64,000 nucleotides of DNA from Symsagittifera roscoffensis (GCF_963678635.1 NC_087062.1:41160672-41224671), one strand, 5' to 3'; numbered from the stretch's first letter, positions 34,886 through 46,340 are shown. Numbers and translations: made by a program. The notes: generated by a model from the sequence alone, not told the origin.

Positions 34886-36335
34886 CCCTGTCTCCGGGGT
34901 AGCATCTGCTTCCGGCGGGACTGGATTCGTCCAGCAGGCCTCAAGGGGGCTGCCCTGGGCCGCTCCCTATTCCTAGATTCGTAGATCGTTCTCGAACTTT
35001 GTTGGGCCTCGGCATAGCTGCCTGCACCATCTCCATCATTCGCCTGGCGTGAGCGCTCCCTTGGGTTGGAACGCTCCTCCTGATTATTCCCATTTAAGAT
35101 CTCGTCAAGCTTCCGCATCATTAGGTCAGATTTGGCATCTAACCTTTTTTCCAGGCTAGTCATCGTATGAGCGTAGGTATTATCATGATCGTTCAACAAT
35201 CGCTCGATCTCTCTTGTCATCCTAGCCTCTCTTTCCTCTGACTCCTTGTTTGCCTGTGCCAAGCTCTCCGCCAGGCATTGATCGGTGTTGCGAATCAATT
35301 GAGCCTGATCAACTCTCGCCTGCGACTTCACGTGCGCCAGTTCATCTCTCAAATTTTCTCGACCCTGGTGAGCTCTCTCGTCAACTTGATCTATTCTTTT
35401 AGTCATGTCCCGTCTCAGTTCATCCAGACCAGTCATTACGCCAGCAAACAAGTCACTGATATCACCAGCTGCCCCCAATGGCGGGGTTAGCCCCAGAGAA
35501 AATGTGGTCACCTGCGGTTGCAGCCTGGTACTTGATGACGCACCGCCTTTTTGTTTGCCCATCGACGTAATCAATCTGTCGAACGTCGAGGATACTCCCA
35601 GGGTTATCCCATCAGACATTGGCCTGGTCGGCGAAGTGGACAACGCCTTCCTGTTCATGTCGTTGCCCGGGCACGGCGTGAAGTTCACATCCGGGTGTGT
35701 TATCTCCGGATGGTCATAACTGGAAGATAGACCTTCGGTTTGTAGTGACGCCATGCGCTCATCGTACAAAGACTTCCAACTCTTCTTTGCCTTCGAACCC
35801 GTTTGTTCTTCATTCGGACTTATACTCGACATCATCGCGTTCTTGCTCTGCTTGGCCAGAGATGAGTGTGTATTTGTCGGGTGTGAAAATCTTTTCTCCA
35901 CTTATGACTCTTAGTCTCTGATTTGGACATTCCCCTGAACAATAATTCCTCTCGAGGCTCGCCCTCCGAACGCTCCGAGGCCTCCTCTGTCCTCTCGACT
36001 TCCTCCCGTTCGAGGTCCTCGCTTGGCTCAAAGTCGGGTCGAATAAGTGTTCGTTCCCCTTCGTCAAAGGGGTCCACAAGCGCTTCACTCGCCGGTCCGT
36101 CCTCGGTGCTTTGCCTTTGATCGCCATCGAGGTTATTTTCGCTTTTTAGTTTCATTTCGCTCACTGAAAGATCAGCTTGACCTTTAGTCGATTCGTTATC
36201 AGCAAAAACGTCTGAAACGCTGCTAAACGAAGATTGGCTACGCCTAGTTGAAAACTTTCGCGTACTTTCCTTGCTCAGCCTGGGAACCTTAGTAGTCATT
36301 CCTGGCGGGTCTCTACGCTGCATACTTTGTAACAA
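34846..36335 (-). pseudogene. N-terminal Gag region, charged and coiled coil
   Basis: Two overlapping frames (36335-35832 and 35901-34846) are joined by a frameshift near 35870. The first is Ser/Glu/Lys-rich and looks disordered. The second has a long coiled coil (about 35460-35080), a basic segment and a short C-x2-C near its end. It leads through another frameshift at about 34850-34885 into the capsid frame. The first ATG (36335) is the likely Gag start. Confidence 0.6.
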
Positions 36336-36800
36336 TTAACAATATTCGTTTAATTTAATGACGATGTATACGTACCGCAAATAAGTTCAAGTTAATTTAC
36401 TTAACGCCGCCTACTCGATCTCGTAAGTATCAAAATGTCTCCTAGATTTCTCAATGACAATATTAGTGACTCAGCTAAAGTAACACACAGGCCTACTCAG
36501 TATTGATATAATGCTAACTCAACCCCGTTGTTTAGTATATCAGTATCACAAAAATTTCACAAGATATAATCAATACACAAAACACAATTGATAATCAGAT
36601 AAGAAAATCCTACAGGTGACAGCGACCTTTCGTCAGTATCAATTTACCGCCACACTCTTATCAAGTCACTGCTTTGTTAAAATCAAACAATATTTGGTAA
36701 AAAGCAGTAATGATTCAGAAACAGATCAATAAAACTTAGTATTAAAGAAAAAGACTTCACTCAATCGGAACGATCCGAAAGAACGAAGCCCAGGACACAG

Positions 36801-37090
36801 TCCTCTCAAGTGAGTGTGTATTTGCCTAATACACTCACCGAGGTCTTCTTTTAGGTGTCCTGCGATTGCCCGAGCTGTCATGCTAAGTAGCTCAAGGCAA
36901 CCTCTGATCGAAAAATTTCTAAAGTCTATGAAAAAGCTCCCTCATACCCGGAATGCTCCAAGTGCACGAGAGCAGGGAACAACTTTTCTTCTCAAGTGAG
37001 CGTATATCTGCCTAATACACTCACCGAGGTCTTCTTCCATGTGTTCCCGCATTGCCCAAACTTTCCTATCAAGTAGCTCAAGGCAACCAC
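36801..37090 (-). repeat. duplicated leader segment with conserved hairpin
   Basis: Two copies about 186 bp apart each contain an inverted repeat GTGAGTGT...ACACTCAC (36810-36817 with 36831-36838; 36996-37003 with 37017-37024). The second copy has one change that leaves a G-U pair on the minus-strand RNA, so the hairpin is kept. Confidence 0.6.
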
Positions 37091-37298
37091 TCAACCAAAA
37101 TCACAGTCATAAAAATTTTGGTTCGGGTACTTCTGATACACCCGATCTAGAATCCAAAGTTGATGACAAATTTCCGGGTCAAATGGGCTCCTGTGATCCT
37201 AATATGCACGCCCGTTGTTAGTTGAACTTTTATCCCAACCTTAAATGGATATTTTCCGTTTCTCAAATTGTCCCAGAAGGTTTCCCTAAAGTTTCAAT

Positions 37299-39490
37299 AA
37301 GGAGGGTTGCTAAGAGGTTTAAGTCACTCCGGAGGGTTACTTCGGAGGGTTGTTAAGACACTTAGCCTACTCCGGAGGGTTACTTCGGAGGGTTGTTAAG
37401 ACACTTAGCCTACTCCGGAGGGTTACTTCGGAGGGTACCTTAGTCACCCAGGAGACTTCGGAGGGTCTCCTTTAACTCACTAAGGAGGGTCAATGAGAGG
37501 CTTAATATGCTTCGGAGGGTTACTTCGGAGGGTTCTTCCAAAATTTTCAAATTTTTCAACCTCACTTAGTAGGGCCTTCAACTAGCCTCAGGAAGCGTCA
37601 AAACAAGCTAAATTCTCTATGGGTGGTTGTTTTAACTTCTTCGGAGGGTCTCGTGGAAAATTTCCACTAAGGAGGGTTGCTAAGGGGTTTAAGTCACGAG
37701 GGTTACTTCGGAGGGTTCCCCAAAAATCAAGAAAACGGGTTATTCTACCGCGGTAAGGGGTTTAAGTCACGAGGGTTACTTCGGAGGGTTCCCCAAAAAT
37801 CAAGAAAACGGGTTATTCTACCGCGGTAAAGTACCCGAAAGCGGTCTACCTAACTTAAAACCAGGTTGGTTGACACGGACAACCTTCCCAGTAGGTTGAA
37901 AAGTTGTTTTTATAAAATTTTCTGCCGCTCGGAGGGTTACCTATAATTTGGACCCTCCGAACCAACAAATTCCAAAAAAAAACTTTTTTCCGAGGTTATC
38001 AACCCAAAAACGGTTGCAGTCCGGAAAAGTGGTCAAAAACGTCGACTTATGGTACCAAAATTATCCCGATCGGTTGGCTAGTCTTTGAGAAGTTGCCAAA
38101 AACGCGTTTGTCAAAGTGACCCTTTTTTCACCACCTATTTAGGTTCTGAAAGTCTTTTTCCGCAATTCCTATTGAAAGTGCCTAGAAAAAATTGAAACGA
38201 GCGTAGTAGCCCCGTACAGCACTGGAATAATGCAAGAAACCGGACCAAAATTGGTTTGGAGACAAAAATTTGGCCAATAACTATCAAATTTGGACCCTTC
38301 GATTCCTTCCTTTTCAAATTCTTAAGTCGTTAGCTCTATCCACGGAGCTAATTGGAGGGTTACTCAAGAATTACACGTTATGCTAGCACGCTCCTAACAC
38401 AAAAATTTTTATTGCTCTAACTCTAAAAACTCAAAAACTCGATCCCCAAAACAGATTGACAAAATTCAGAAAATTATCGAAATTTTGATCGAAAAATTTT
38501 TGTTTTTTCTATTTTCTACAGAGTACTTTCTCACGCGGTTTCTTTAGTCAGGGGGATCGAACTACGTAGCTACTCCCTATATAAAAGCTTTTTGCTGCTC
38601 GGAAAAGCTCGGATATCCAAAAATTTGGGGGTCTTTTGTTTGGTCGAAAATCGGTAATTTTCGACAAGTTTGGGTGTTTCTAGAGTCTAAATAGGAGACA
38701 GGTAATATATAATAAGGATAATAACTTATTAGTAGTCGTTAATGAATATAACTATACCCTCCTTGGCACCAAAATAACCGAATTAAGACCCTTAACTCGG
38801 AAATTTGTGATCGACGGAGGGTACAATCGGACCGCGCCAATCGTGTCCCCCACCATTTAGGTTTTAATGAAACAGTACCCGAACGATACTAAAATTGTTT
38901 CAACGAAACCCAACAGTCGTTGTGGATGTTGTCTTTGATGTCCCTGTTGAGTGTGGAACACGTCGGTCAGTTTGCCACTCTACCCTCCGGTCACCGGCAA
39001 AATCACCATTAACGTGCTTAAATACTCAAATTACACTCAAGGGAGGGTACCCAACCCTTCACCGAAACACACAATCTTTCTATCAGAAATGATATAAATC
39101 AATCTGAAACAACAAACAGGAAGGTCAGATCACATCTCGTCCGGAAATAACATATTAACTGTCACTTTATGTTTTTTACTGTTTTTGGTCTTTTTTGGAT
39201 TTTTTACTTATTTTTGTACTTTTTTTTATTTTCAAGTAAATTTATTTTTGGCTTTTTCGTGGTTATACACTATTTTTGTTTGGTTTTACGCTTTCTCTTT
39301 AATTGTTTTTGGTCCCGGGACTTTGGGACAAGCGGGCTCATGACCTCCCACCTAACCCTCCGGCCCCCGGAATTTTCGGTGTTAACTAAGTTAAAAAGCT
39401 AAATAGTACTAGGCGGAGGGTACGCACCTTCCCCCTAGTACATTAAAGGTCATTAAGGCCTCTAACTCGGGCATGCGCCCGGAGCGGAGG
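37299..39490 (-). repeat. GGAGGGT motif array in leader
   Basis: By my count GGAGGGT occurs 21 times on the plus strand and its complement 4 times, most densely at 37299-37560. There a 43-bp unit (GGAGGGTTGTTAAGAC... with GGAGGGTTACTTC) repeats in tandem. Outside that block the motif keeps recurring with unrelated sequence between. One copy is also in each LTR (near 40100). Confidence 0.75.
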
Positions 39491-39540
39491 GTTCGTCGCA
39501 GAAACGTTTGCTGATCATGATGGTCTCATGCCTTTAACAG

Positions 39541-39558
39541 GCCCACCCAGGAGCGCCA
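39541..39558 (-). other. candidate tRNA primer-binding site
   Basis: Ten bases inside the 5' LTR the minus strand reads TGGCGCTCCTGGGTGGGC, starting with TGG as complement of a tRNA CCA end. I cannot name the tRNA from sequence alone. Confidence 0.35.
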
Positions 39559-39568
39559 TAAAAACGTC

Positions 39569-40442
39569 TGTAACATTCGCCCAAATACTACACAGCGACG
39601 GAGCGTAGAAAAAGTACCTATTAACGTTTGGCAGGCGTCAGTTACCTTAATTCTACTCGTTTTTCACCGTCTCGACCTTGCCAATTGAATTTTTGGTCTG
39701 TTTAGGGCTAAGTAAAAAGTTACTATTTTTAGGCCATCAGTCAAACGACTTTTGATCAGCTTTCGTTTACATGCAAACACAACCACATAGATGAGTCTCG
39801 GATCCTCAGACTAAGTGATTGCTATTAAAAACACGGCTCGTAGACCCTAGTTTAACATGTTTTTGGTGACAGTTCTACATTAAAACCATTGGAGATGGAT
39901 TGACCCCTCCTCTTTCTAGCTACTCATATTCTAAAATATCAAATAATACCGGTGTCAATTCAAAGTTCTATGGCATCAGAGTAGCTAAAAAGTCAGTTTA
40001 CTACAGTTTTTCGCCATATATCAGTCTCTGGCGGACCAAGCCTCCACTTCCGTGTTCTCCTCGAGATAACGTTGTTATCACTCCCAATTCGTGGCACGGG
40101 AGGGTACTGCTCACCACCACCGAAGCCTTCTTTCCCACTATCTTCTTTCACTAAGGATCTTATCGTGCGTGATTGTCACGATAAGAGGCTTCGTTTTTCC
40201 GTGTTCTCGTGTGACTGTTTTTCACTAGATTTGCTGTTGTTCTGTTTTTCTCAACTTTTTCGGTCAAAATGGCCGTTTTTCGTATTTCTGAGAAATACTC
40301 GCTCGTTAATCAAAATTTTGAAAAATTGAAACTTCCAGAATATTTCGACCCTCCTTTCAAGCACTTTTTAGCTGTTAAGGCTTTTTCTCTCTAATTCGTG
40401 CTTCGTCGGAAAGTTGCGCTGTGCCAATCTGGCAGAATGGCA
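39569..40442 (-). repeat. 5' LTR of giant element
   Basis: This is an 874-bp terminal repeat with TG...CA ends, about 5% diverged from the 3' LTR by eye. Its outer side abuts the RT gene into which the element inserted. Confidence 0.85.
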
Positions 40443-41896
40443 CAAGTAGATTGATCTTTTGTTAACGAATAGTTTAGATGGATTGGAGTAGGAGTTCTTA
40501 ATCGCTGTTAAAAGGGAAGGGCAGGTATTTCGGTGATTTTTAATGGCAGCTTTCGGTTCAGCGAGTTGAAAGCGTTTTCGGCATCTATCAGTAAAACAGC
40601 ATCGGCGGAAGTTTTGCTGTATTGATCTCTTAGCGTGTGGATCGCATATTCAATGCCACATTTTTGTCCTAGGCAGAGTTAGTAGTTTGAACAGAGCGAC
40701 ATGAGTTCATTTTTAGGCATTTAGTTATTGTTTGCCCTATTATCCTACGCATAACTTCTCCTATGCCTATGGGTCTTACTCCTGGATTCTTATCTAAGGG
40801 TATTAATCTGCATGCGTTATATGGTTCCATTAGTTCTGGATTTAGTTCTTCTGTGGCCAATTTTTTGGCAATTTTAGCAATTGTTTTTGAAATTTCAGCT
40901 GATTGTTGCCCGAAGTGTGTTAGAATACGTCTCCATTCATTCGCATCGAGGCCAGATGGTCCATGTGATCCGTGCGTTCTCATGGCTGCCTTCTTGATAT
41001 GTTGACCGTTTATCTGATCAAATATCGATGGATGGAAAGGAATTGTTTCGTTTGAGACTGGTGTAATATAGTTCTCATTAATTGGTTCAGATGATGAGTG
41101 TTTCTCTATGAGAGTCTGTTCAACTGTCTTACCTTTGACAATCTCGTCGAGCGAAAGAACGCCTTTAGATGTGTCTGTTAGTTTTGCAATTTCGCTTGAT
41201 GTTTTTCCAGTATTCATTAGTTTGTTGAACTGTTGTGCTTCAGTTTCAGTTTTTCTTCTACTTCCTTTCAAGAAGCGCATTTGCAGCGCCTTTTCTTCGT
41301 TATATAGTCCATCCAGGTCTCCGTCTTGCCATTGCTTAAGTCGCCTTGCTATTGTTTTGGACAAAGATCCATCAATTTCGGACTTTGTTTTGCTCAGTAA
41401 TAAGTGTGGAAAAATCATTGCTGCGTGCATTGCGAAGGATTTTTTTGTTGTTTTCTATTAGGCTGTTCAAAGTTCTATTGAGGGTTTCAATAAAGTTATA
41501 ACCAACTTTATTTTTTGACAAGATCATAAAGACCGGTTTCCAGTGGACCACTTCGGTGTATATTTTTCTGGTGGTTTCTATGAGTTCTGGACAGGGGTTT
41601 GACCATTGGTCTTGTATTGTTCTGGGTTCTATAGTGGAAGACTCTCCTGAGTTTTGTGAGTGTGGGGCAGTGGAAGGGTGAGGGTGCATTTGGGGGAGCG
41701 TGGTTGTAGCTAGGGTTGGGGATTGCATTTATGCTTGTCGTTAGGTGCAGCGATGACAACTGAAATCGTCATAGTGATCACTGCTGCGGGCTAGGCCGCT
41801 GCATTTTACATGCATGTAGCCTGGGCATGTGAAGCACCAAACACCTCCGCCTCGCAGGCTGCTTTTACAAATAAGGCAGTGTGTTTGAGTAGCCAT
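40443..41896 (-). pseudogene. PHD/RT/nuclease-type non-LTR element, 5' half
   Basis: On the minus strand ATG 41896-41894 opens a frame with a PHD-type finger: C-x2-C, C-x2-C, H-x2-C and C-x2-C within 41877-41747. A TAA (41743-41741) and another stop follow, then a helical linker (41728-41372). Next is the RT N-terminal region (41430-40669), with the block DKNPGVRPIGIGEV (about 40800-40755). After a frameshift the RT continues to the LTR boundary at 40443 and resumes on the far side of the giant element at 7838. Confidence 0.75.
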
Positions 41897-42310
41897 TTTA
41901 GGATGGACGGCGGTGTCAAGTTAGCGAGAGAATTTATAGATTAAATTTGCTAGAAAATTTGTAAAGAAATCATTACCGTAGAACGAGAAATGGATGCCAT
42001 CATGGCAGAACATTTGAGGGGTTAGGTTTAGGTTGAGGTTAGGCGAAAGAATAAGTGTATAGGGGTGTAGAAACAATAAGTACATAATTGCATTATAAAT
42101 TATGTAATCATTATTTACATTTTCATGTAAATTTCTGAGATTTTTTAGTTTTTTAGTACTTAAACTTCATTTTTATTTATGATTTTTAATGAGCAAATTT
42201 TCTTTTTTTTGTGGAGCAAATTTCTGCTTCTCCTTTGTTCTAAAAAGCTCTAAGTTTTACCGTTTTTTTTGCGGAGAAATGAATATAAATTTCGATATGA
42301 TGCATTGTAC
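41897..42310. other. intergenic region upstream of TRIT1
   Basis: This is AT-rich and likely includes the TRIT1 promoter and 5' UTR. A short TTAGG-like degenerate run is at about 42022-42045. No clear TATA or initiator can be assigned. Confidence 0.35.
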
Positions 42311-43761
42311 ATGTGTCTTAGATGTTATATGCGCAAGTTGAGACCGAACATGATTGTTGCAATACTTGGAGCAACGGCATCTGGTAAAACGAAATTATCG
42401 CTGAGCCTGGGGGAAAAGTTTGGAGGTGAAATTATTTCGGCAGACTCCATGCAGATATATCGGGGTCTAGGTATGCGCTCTTACAATTACTTTGTGTATC
42501 TGCGCTATACCTTTGTCATTAAAATTTATGCGCAATCTTTGCGCAAACAGTTTTTTTTATTTCCTCGTGGATTGTCTTAAAAATAGCTTTGTCAGCATAG
42601 CATGATGATATTATTGATCCTGTTTTAGACTTAGCCACCGCGAAAGCCACAGAAGAAGAGCGAAATAGTGTCCCACACCACATGATTGACTTTTTGGACC
42701 CAACTGAGGAGTCATTCACCGTCCAAGATTTTAAACGTCAAAGTTTGGAAGTAATGCAAAGACTTCGAAGGGAGAACAAAATGGGCATTATAGTTGGTGG
42801 TACAAATTATTACATAGAGTCGCTCATCTGGGACTTTACCATGCATTCTAGCCATGATATTCAAGCATACAAAAAGAATGACGTGGAATCTGAAACAACA
42901 CCAGAGTTATACGCTAGGTTGTGTTCTTTGGACAGTGAGACTGCCATGAAATTACATCCAAACAACAGACGCAAAATTTTGACCGCTTTGCATTATCTAA
43001 AAAGTAGCGGTAATCCTCTGTCAAAAGAAATAACGAAACAGCACTCAACTGTTTCTTCAGTACAAGACGGGGACAGGGTTCGAGGTTGCTTGAGGTTTTC
43101 CAACTGCATCGGTTTAATGATCGACTGTTCGCCTGATGTGCTAGAAAAGAGAATACGAACCAGAGTAGATAAGATGATAAGTGAAGGTCTACTCGAGGAG
43201 TTAGAAGATTTTAACTCGAACTACTACGAACAAAGGGTTGACAAAGGATTCGAAACAGGAATCTTCCAAGTTCTTGGTTTTAAAGAATTTGAAAATTATT
43301 TTTCTCTATCTAAATGTGATCGAGACACAAAAGAGGGCAGGAAAATATACAACCAAGCAGTCGAATTGTTGAAGCAAAGATCTGTAAGGTATTCAAAGTC
43401 GCAACTCAAGTGGATATCGAAGCGCATATTACAAGATGGTGATCCTGAAACTAGACTCAAAGTTTACAGACTAGATTCATCTGACCTTAATGCATGGAAC
43501 GAAAATGTGAATGAGCCGGCAATTGAAATTGTCCAAAGTCATCTCAATGGAACCATTTGTAAATATGAACCTATTCAGAGATTGCTTAAACGGAATTTGG
43601 ATCCTCATAGACGGTTTGTATGTGATATTTGCTCCGGAAAAGTGCTCATAGGAGAAATCTGTTACAAGGAACATATCAAAGGCAAACAACATATTGCAAA
43701 TCTGAAGAAGCGACAAATAAAGAAACCAGAGGATGACAGCGAACTTGTCATATTGAATTGA
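42311..43761 (+). CDS. TRIT1: tRNA dimethylallyltransferase (TRIT1/MiaA family)
   Basis: The enzyme transfers a dimethylallyl group to adenosine 37 of certain tRNAs, in cytosol and mitochondria in animals. Exon 1 is 42311-42470, the intron 42471-42628 (GTATGC...TTTTAG, 158 nt) and exon 2 42629-43761. Splicing joins the G of the first exon to AC of the second, giving the family motif RGLD. Visible motifs are the P-loop GATASGKT (residues 20-27), [36 protein letters not shown] and, at the C-terminus, a C2H2 finger (C-x2-C...H-x5-H, about 43622-43690) as in eukaryotic members. The length of about 430 residues fits the family. Alternative ATGs are at 42329 and 42350. The frame is free of stops, unlike its neighbours, so it is probably functional. 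Confidence 0.9.
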
Positions 43762-44700
43762 TTTTTTTAAAAATTGTAATCTTTTAAAGTTCTGTGACGT
43801 TGTTGAAAATCTTGAAACAATTTCGCGAATAAGTGACATGTAATCGGGAAAATTGTGAAAGGTGCAATTATACAATTGCGCGAACGAATGACATGTAATC
43901 ATGTTACGCTGGCAATAATTATGCGTTATCCAATCGGAGACCTTTTTTTTTCAGGTATGCAACTTGCCTAACAGACTCATTGAATTATTTCGAATGTTAA
44001 CTTGATCATAAAATCAAATTCTTTGTCTCCTGTGACACTTTGGCCTAGCGGTAACGGCTACGCTTGGGACGAGAAATTTTCCCGAGGAGTTAGAATTAGC
44101 CTGTACTCTTATTGCCAACTTTAAAAAATGTCTCAGTTAAAAAATTCGATTTATCGTTCGCTTGTTTATTTTTTGTCATATTAGCTTCCGCCTCGCAAAG
44201 TTTTCTATTAAATAGGAAGACTTTTTTCGGGTTAACAACTAGTTTAACAAAATCAGTAGACTCAATTGCTGCTATGCTGCTCGATTTCATGAAATTTCAA
44301 ATAAAACCAGCTGGTAGTGAATAGGTGGAATACGTTTTGGGCATTAAATTTTTTTCTTCAAATAAATTTCTTGAAAAAAAGTTTTTTTTTCGGATTTGTG
44401 GTTTTCGGCCTAGTTTCCGTCGGCTTTCCGTATTTTTTAAAGGGCATTTATTTTATCTATTTCTACTTTTTGTCGGCCGGCTTTGTAAAACTGGGATTTT
44501 ATTTTGATTCTTATTTTTTAACTAGAATTTAAATTATTTGTCATTTTACCAAGTCTGATTTCAAATAATTTTGTTTTTGATTTGAAGTTTTTTTGATTCA
44601 ACGGTTTCGGCTCAGTTTTATCGTCTTAGTTAATTTATTTTGCATAGTTTCTAAGGCCGAAAGTTTCCGGTTGGACAAAATCAGACAGTATGAAATTGTA
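43762..44700. other. AT-rich region with a dispersed repeat and tRNA-like box
   Basis: There is no gene. A segment at about 43830-44095 recurs, diverged, at about 46040-46325. Each ends with a pol III A-box-like sequence (TGGCCTAGCGGTAACGG near 44041; TGGCTTTGCGG near 46271), which suggests a tRNA-derived SINE family. Confidence 0.4.
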
Positions 44701-44739
44701 TGATATTGGGTTTTTATTTTTTGAGACGTTTTCGATTTT

Positions 44740-45600
44740 TTTCATTTTTTGTAAGATTTCAAGTTCGGTGGAAAACTATTTTATCTCTGTGCCTGCACAT
44801 TCTTCTAACCTCTTTATACTTTGCCTTCGAAAATGTCTGGGGAGAATGTTTTTCAAAAACAAGTCTTCCAAATATGACATTTTGGGTTCAATGCATATAA
44901 TATAGTTTTTGTAGAAAGATCTTCTGCACATGCGGCTACGCCCATTTTTTTCCAAATAGAAAGTTATGGGCCTCGGAAAGGTCAAATTTTGCCATTTTTG
45001 ACAGTTTTTTGGCTTTTCTCGAAAACTATTCCCAATTCTGGAGATTTTGGGTTCAATTCAATTAATGGGTTGTGTAAAGCTACCTTGAATAACTGACTGC
45101 ACCTATTTTTGATAAACATAAAGGCTATGGCCCTCGAAAAAGTTACAACTTGGTTTTTGTACCGTATTTTGAAACTATTCGATTTTCTCGAAAATTACCC
45201 TCCCAAATCTTTAGTCGTTGTGTTCAATCGAAACAACAGGTTGTTTGAACCTCTTCTGCCCACGCGAATTTTCCCAAAAATGTTCAAACAAAAGGTATGG
45301 GACTCGAAAAAGTTAACACTTGCGTTTTGTACCCTTTTGTGAAATTTTTGACTTCTCGAAAACTACCCAGCTAATTCTTAGCTTAAGTGTTCAATCGAAC
45401 CCAATCGTAGAAATATTCTCTGCTTAAGCGGCCACGTCCTTCCTTTGCAGAGAAATTTTTGGATTTCAACAAGTCAATTTTTGAACGTTTGATTGTTTTT
45501 TGGTCTTTTTTTTTACGTTTCTTAGAAACTATCCTATGAAATCTGAAGTGAAGGGTTCCATGGAAAGAACAGCTTGGGATTTTTTTTCTGCAGAAGCGGT
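44740..45600 (+). repeat. degenerate tandem repeat, period about 165 bp
   Basis: Diverged units share phrases such as TCGAAAACTA, TTGGGTTCAAT and AAGTTATGGCCCTCG, at roughly 44760, 44835, 45020, 45190 and 45370. A related block is at 56380-57760. The short open frames here are chance frames through these units. Confidence 0.5.
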
Positions 45601-46340
45601 GATTCCTTAATTTTTGTAAAGAAAATGCGAGATCTCAGAAAAGCTTCCTAATGCTGAAAAATTTTGAATTAATTTTTAAAATACCCATTAAGAAAAAAAA
45701 TAAAAAAAGATCAGACCTTTTCCTCTAGTTTTTTTGCTGTGCTCCTGAATATCTTTCTTTGAGCTATACGAACTTTTTGGTTCGCCTGAAACTTTTTCTT
45801 TATTTTTAGAAAAAAATTTTGACCGATATTTTATGTTCGCTCCGCTTCGCCTCCGTGTTTAATAGCATTTTTTAAAGCTCAAATCCGGGCCTTTCAAAGC
45901 ATTTTGGACGATGCATGGTGATTTTTTTTGATACTGATTTTCTTTTGGGTTAAATGCTCTGTCAATTTTATTTTTGCTTTTGGGCTTCAGTTTTTGTTTT
46001 TGACGTAGAAGAACCTCGTGATTTAGTTCATTGGTTTGCTAAATACAATTGAACGAAAAAGTGTCATGCAGTCGGTAAGTTCGTGAAAGGTGCAATTATT
46101 TTATTGCCAGAACAAAAGACTTGTAATCATGTTATGCTTGCGATTAGTCAGCGTTATCAAAGCGGAGCGCAGACCTTTTTTCAGGCGAGCAACTTGTCTA
46201 ACAGAGTGTTTGAATCATTTAGAATAATAAGCTGATCAGAAATTGAAATTCTTTGTCTTCTCCGGAACTTTTGGCTTTGCGGTATTGGCTACGCCTGGGT
46301 CGTGAAAGCTTGTTGGAAAGCTCGAATCTGCATCTCTCTA

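Larger units (their letters stand above)
36336..39568 (-). other. long 5' leader of the giant element
   Basis: This is 3.2 kb of non-coding sequence between the 5' LTR and the Gag start. It holds two copies of a roughly 105-bp repeat (36801-36905, 36987-37090), a minisatellite built on GGAGGGT (37300-37560), a 73-bp direct repeat (starts 37682 and 37755) and scattered GGAGGGT to 39490. It also has T-rich runs (39165-39310). No open frame of interest is seen. Confidence 0.6.
16627..40442 (-). mobile_element. giant LTR retroelement, about 23.8 kb, with macro, SGNH and unknown ORFs
   Basis: The element is bounded by two LTRs in the same orientation (39569-40442 as 5' LTR, 16627-17502 as 3' LTR) with TG...CA ends. 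On the minus strand the order is LTR, candidate primer-binding site, long repeat-rich leader, gag, protease, RT remnant, RNase H, integrase, macro domain, ORF-A, ORF-B, ORF-C, polypurine tract, LTR. The gag-pol order is that of Ty3/gypsy (Metaviridae-like) elements, which are usually 5-8 kb. The extra size comes from a 3.2-kb leader and a roughly 10-kb 3' coding block. The LTRs differ at roughly 40-45 positions in 875 by my hand count, so the insertion is not recent. The copy is dead: the RT core is deleted and most frames carry stops. It is inserted in a PHD/RT/nuclease-type element; the flanking 5-mers AGAGT and CAAGT could be a diverged target duplication. Confidence 0.8.

Noticed and set aside
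26207-36335. Envelope glycoprotein gene in the giant element
   Set aside because: No signal peptide, fusion peptide or membrane anchor was seen in the frames after Pol, so infectivity is not supported.
37299-37560. Regularly spaced GGAGGGT array resembling a CRISPR array
   Set aside because: The units are short, irregular and partly overlapping, in an animal genome and inside a retroelement leader; no cas genes. It is a minisatellite.
42022-42045. TTAGG-like run as a telomeric repeat
   Set aside because: Only a few degenerate units upstream of a gene; too short and imperfect.
42269-42310. Longer TRIT1 start at 42269
   Set aside because: That position is TTG, and the first in-frame ATG is at 42311. 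An upstream extension is not supported.
42471-42580. Reading TRIT1 exon 1 straight through to 42580
   Set aside because: The residues after RGL do not match the family, whereas splicing at GTATGC...TTTTAG restores the conserved RGLD motif and the downstream frame.
44317-44905. Short Phe/Leu-rich frames as membrane proteins
   Set aside because: They arise from T-rich repeat sequence and are broken in neighbouring repeat units.
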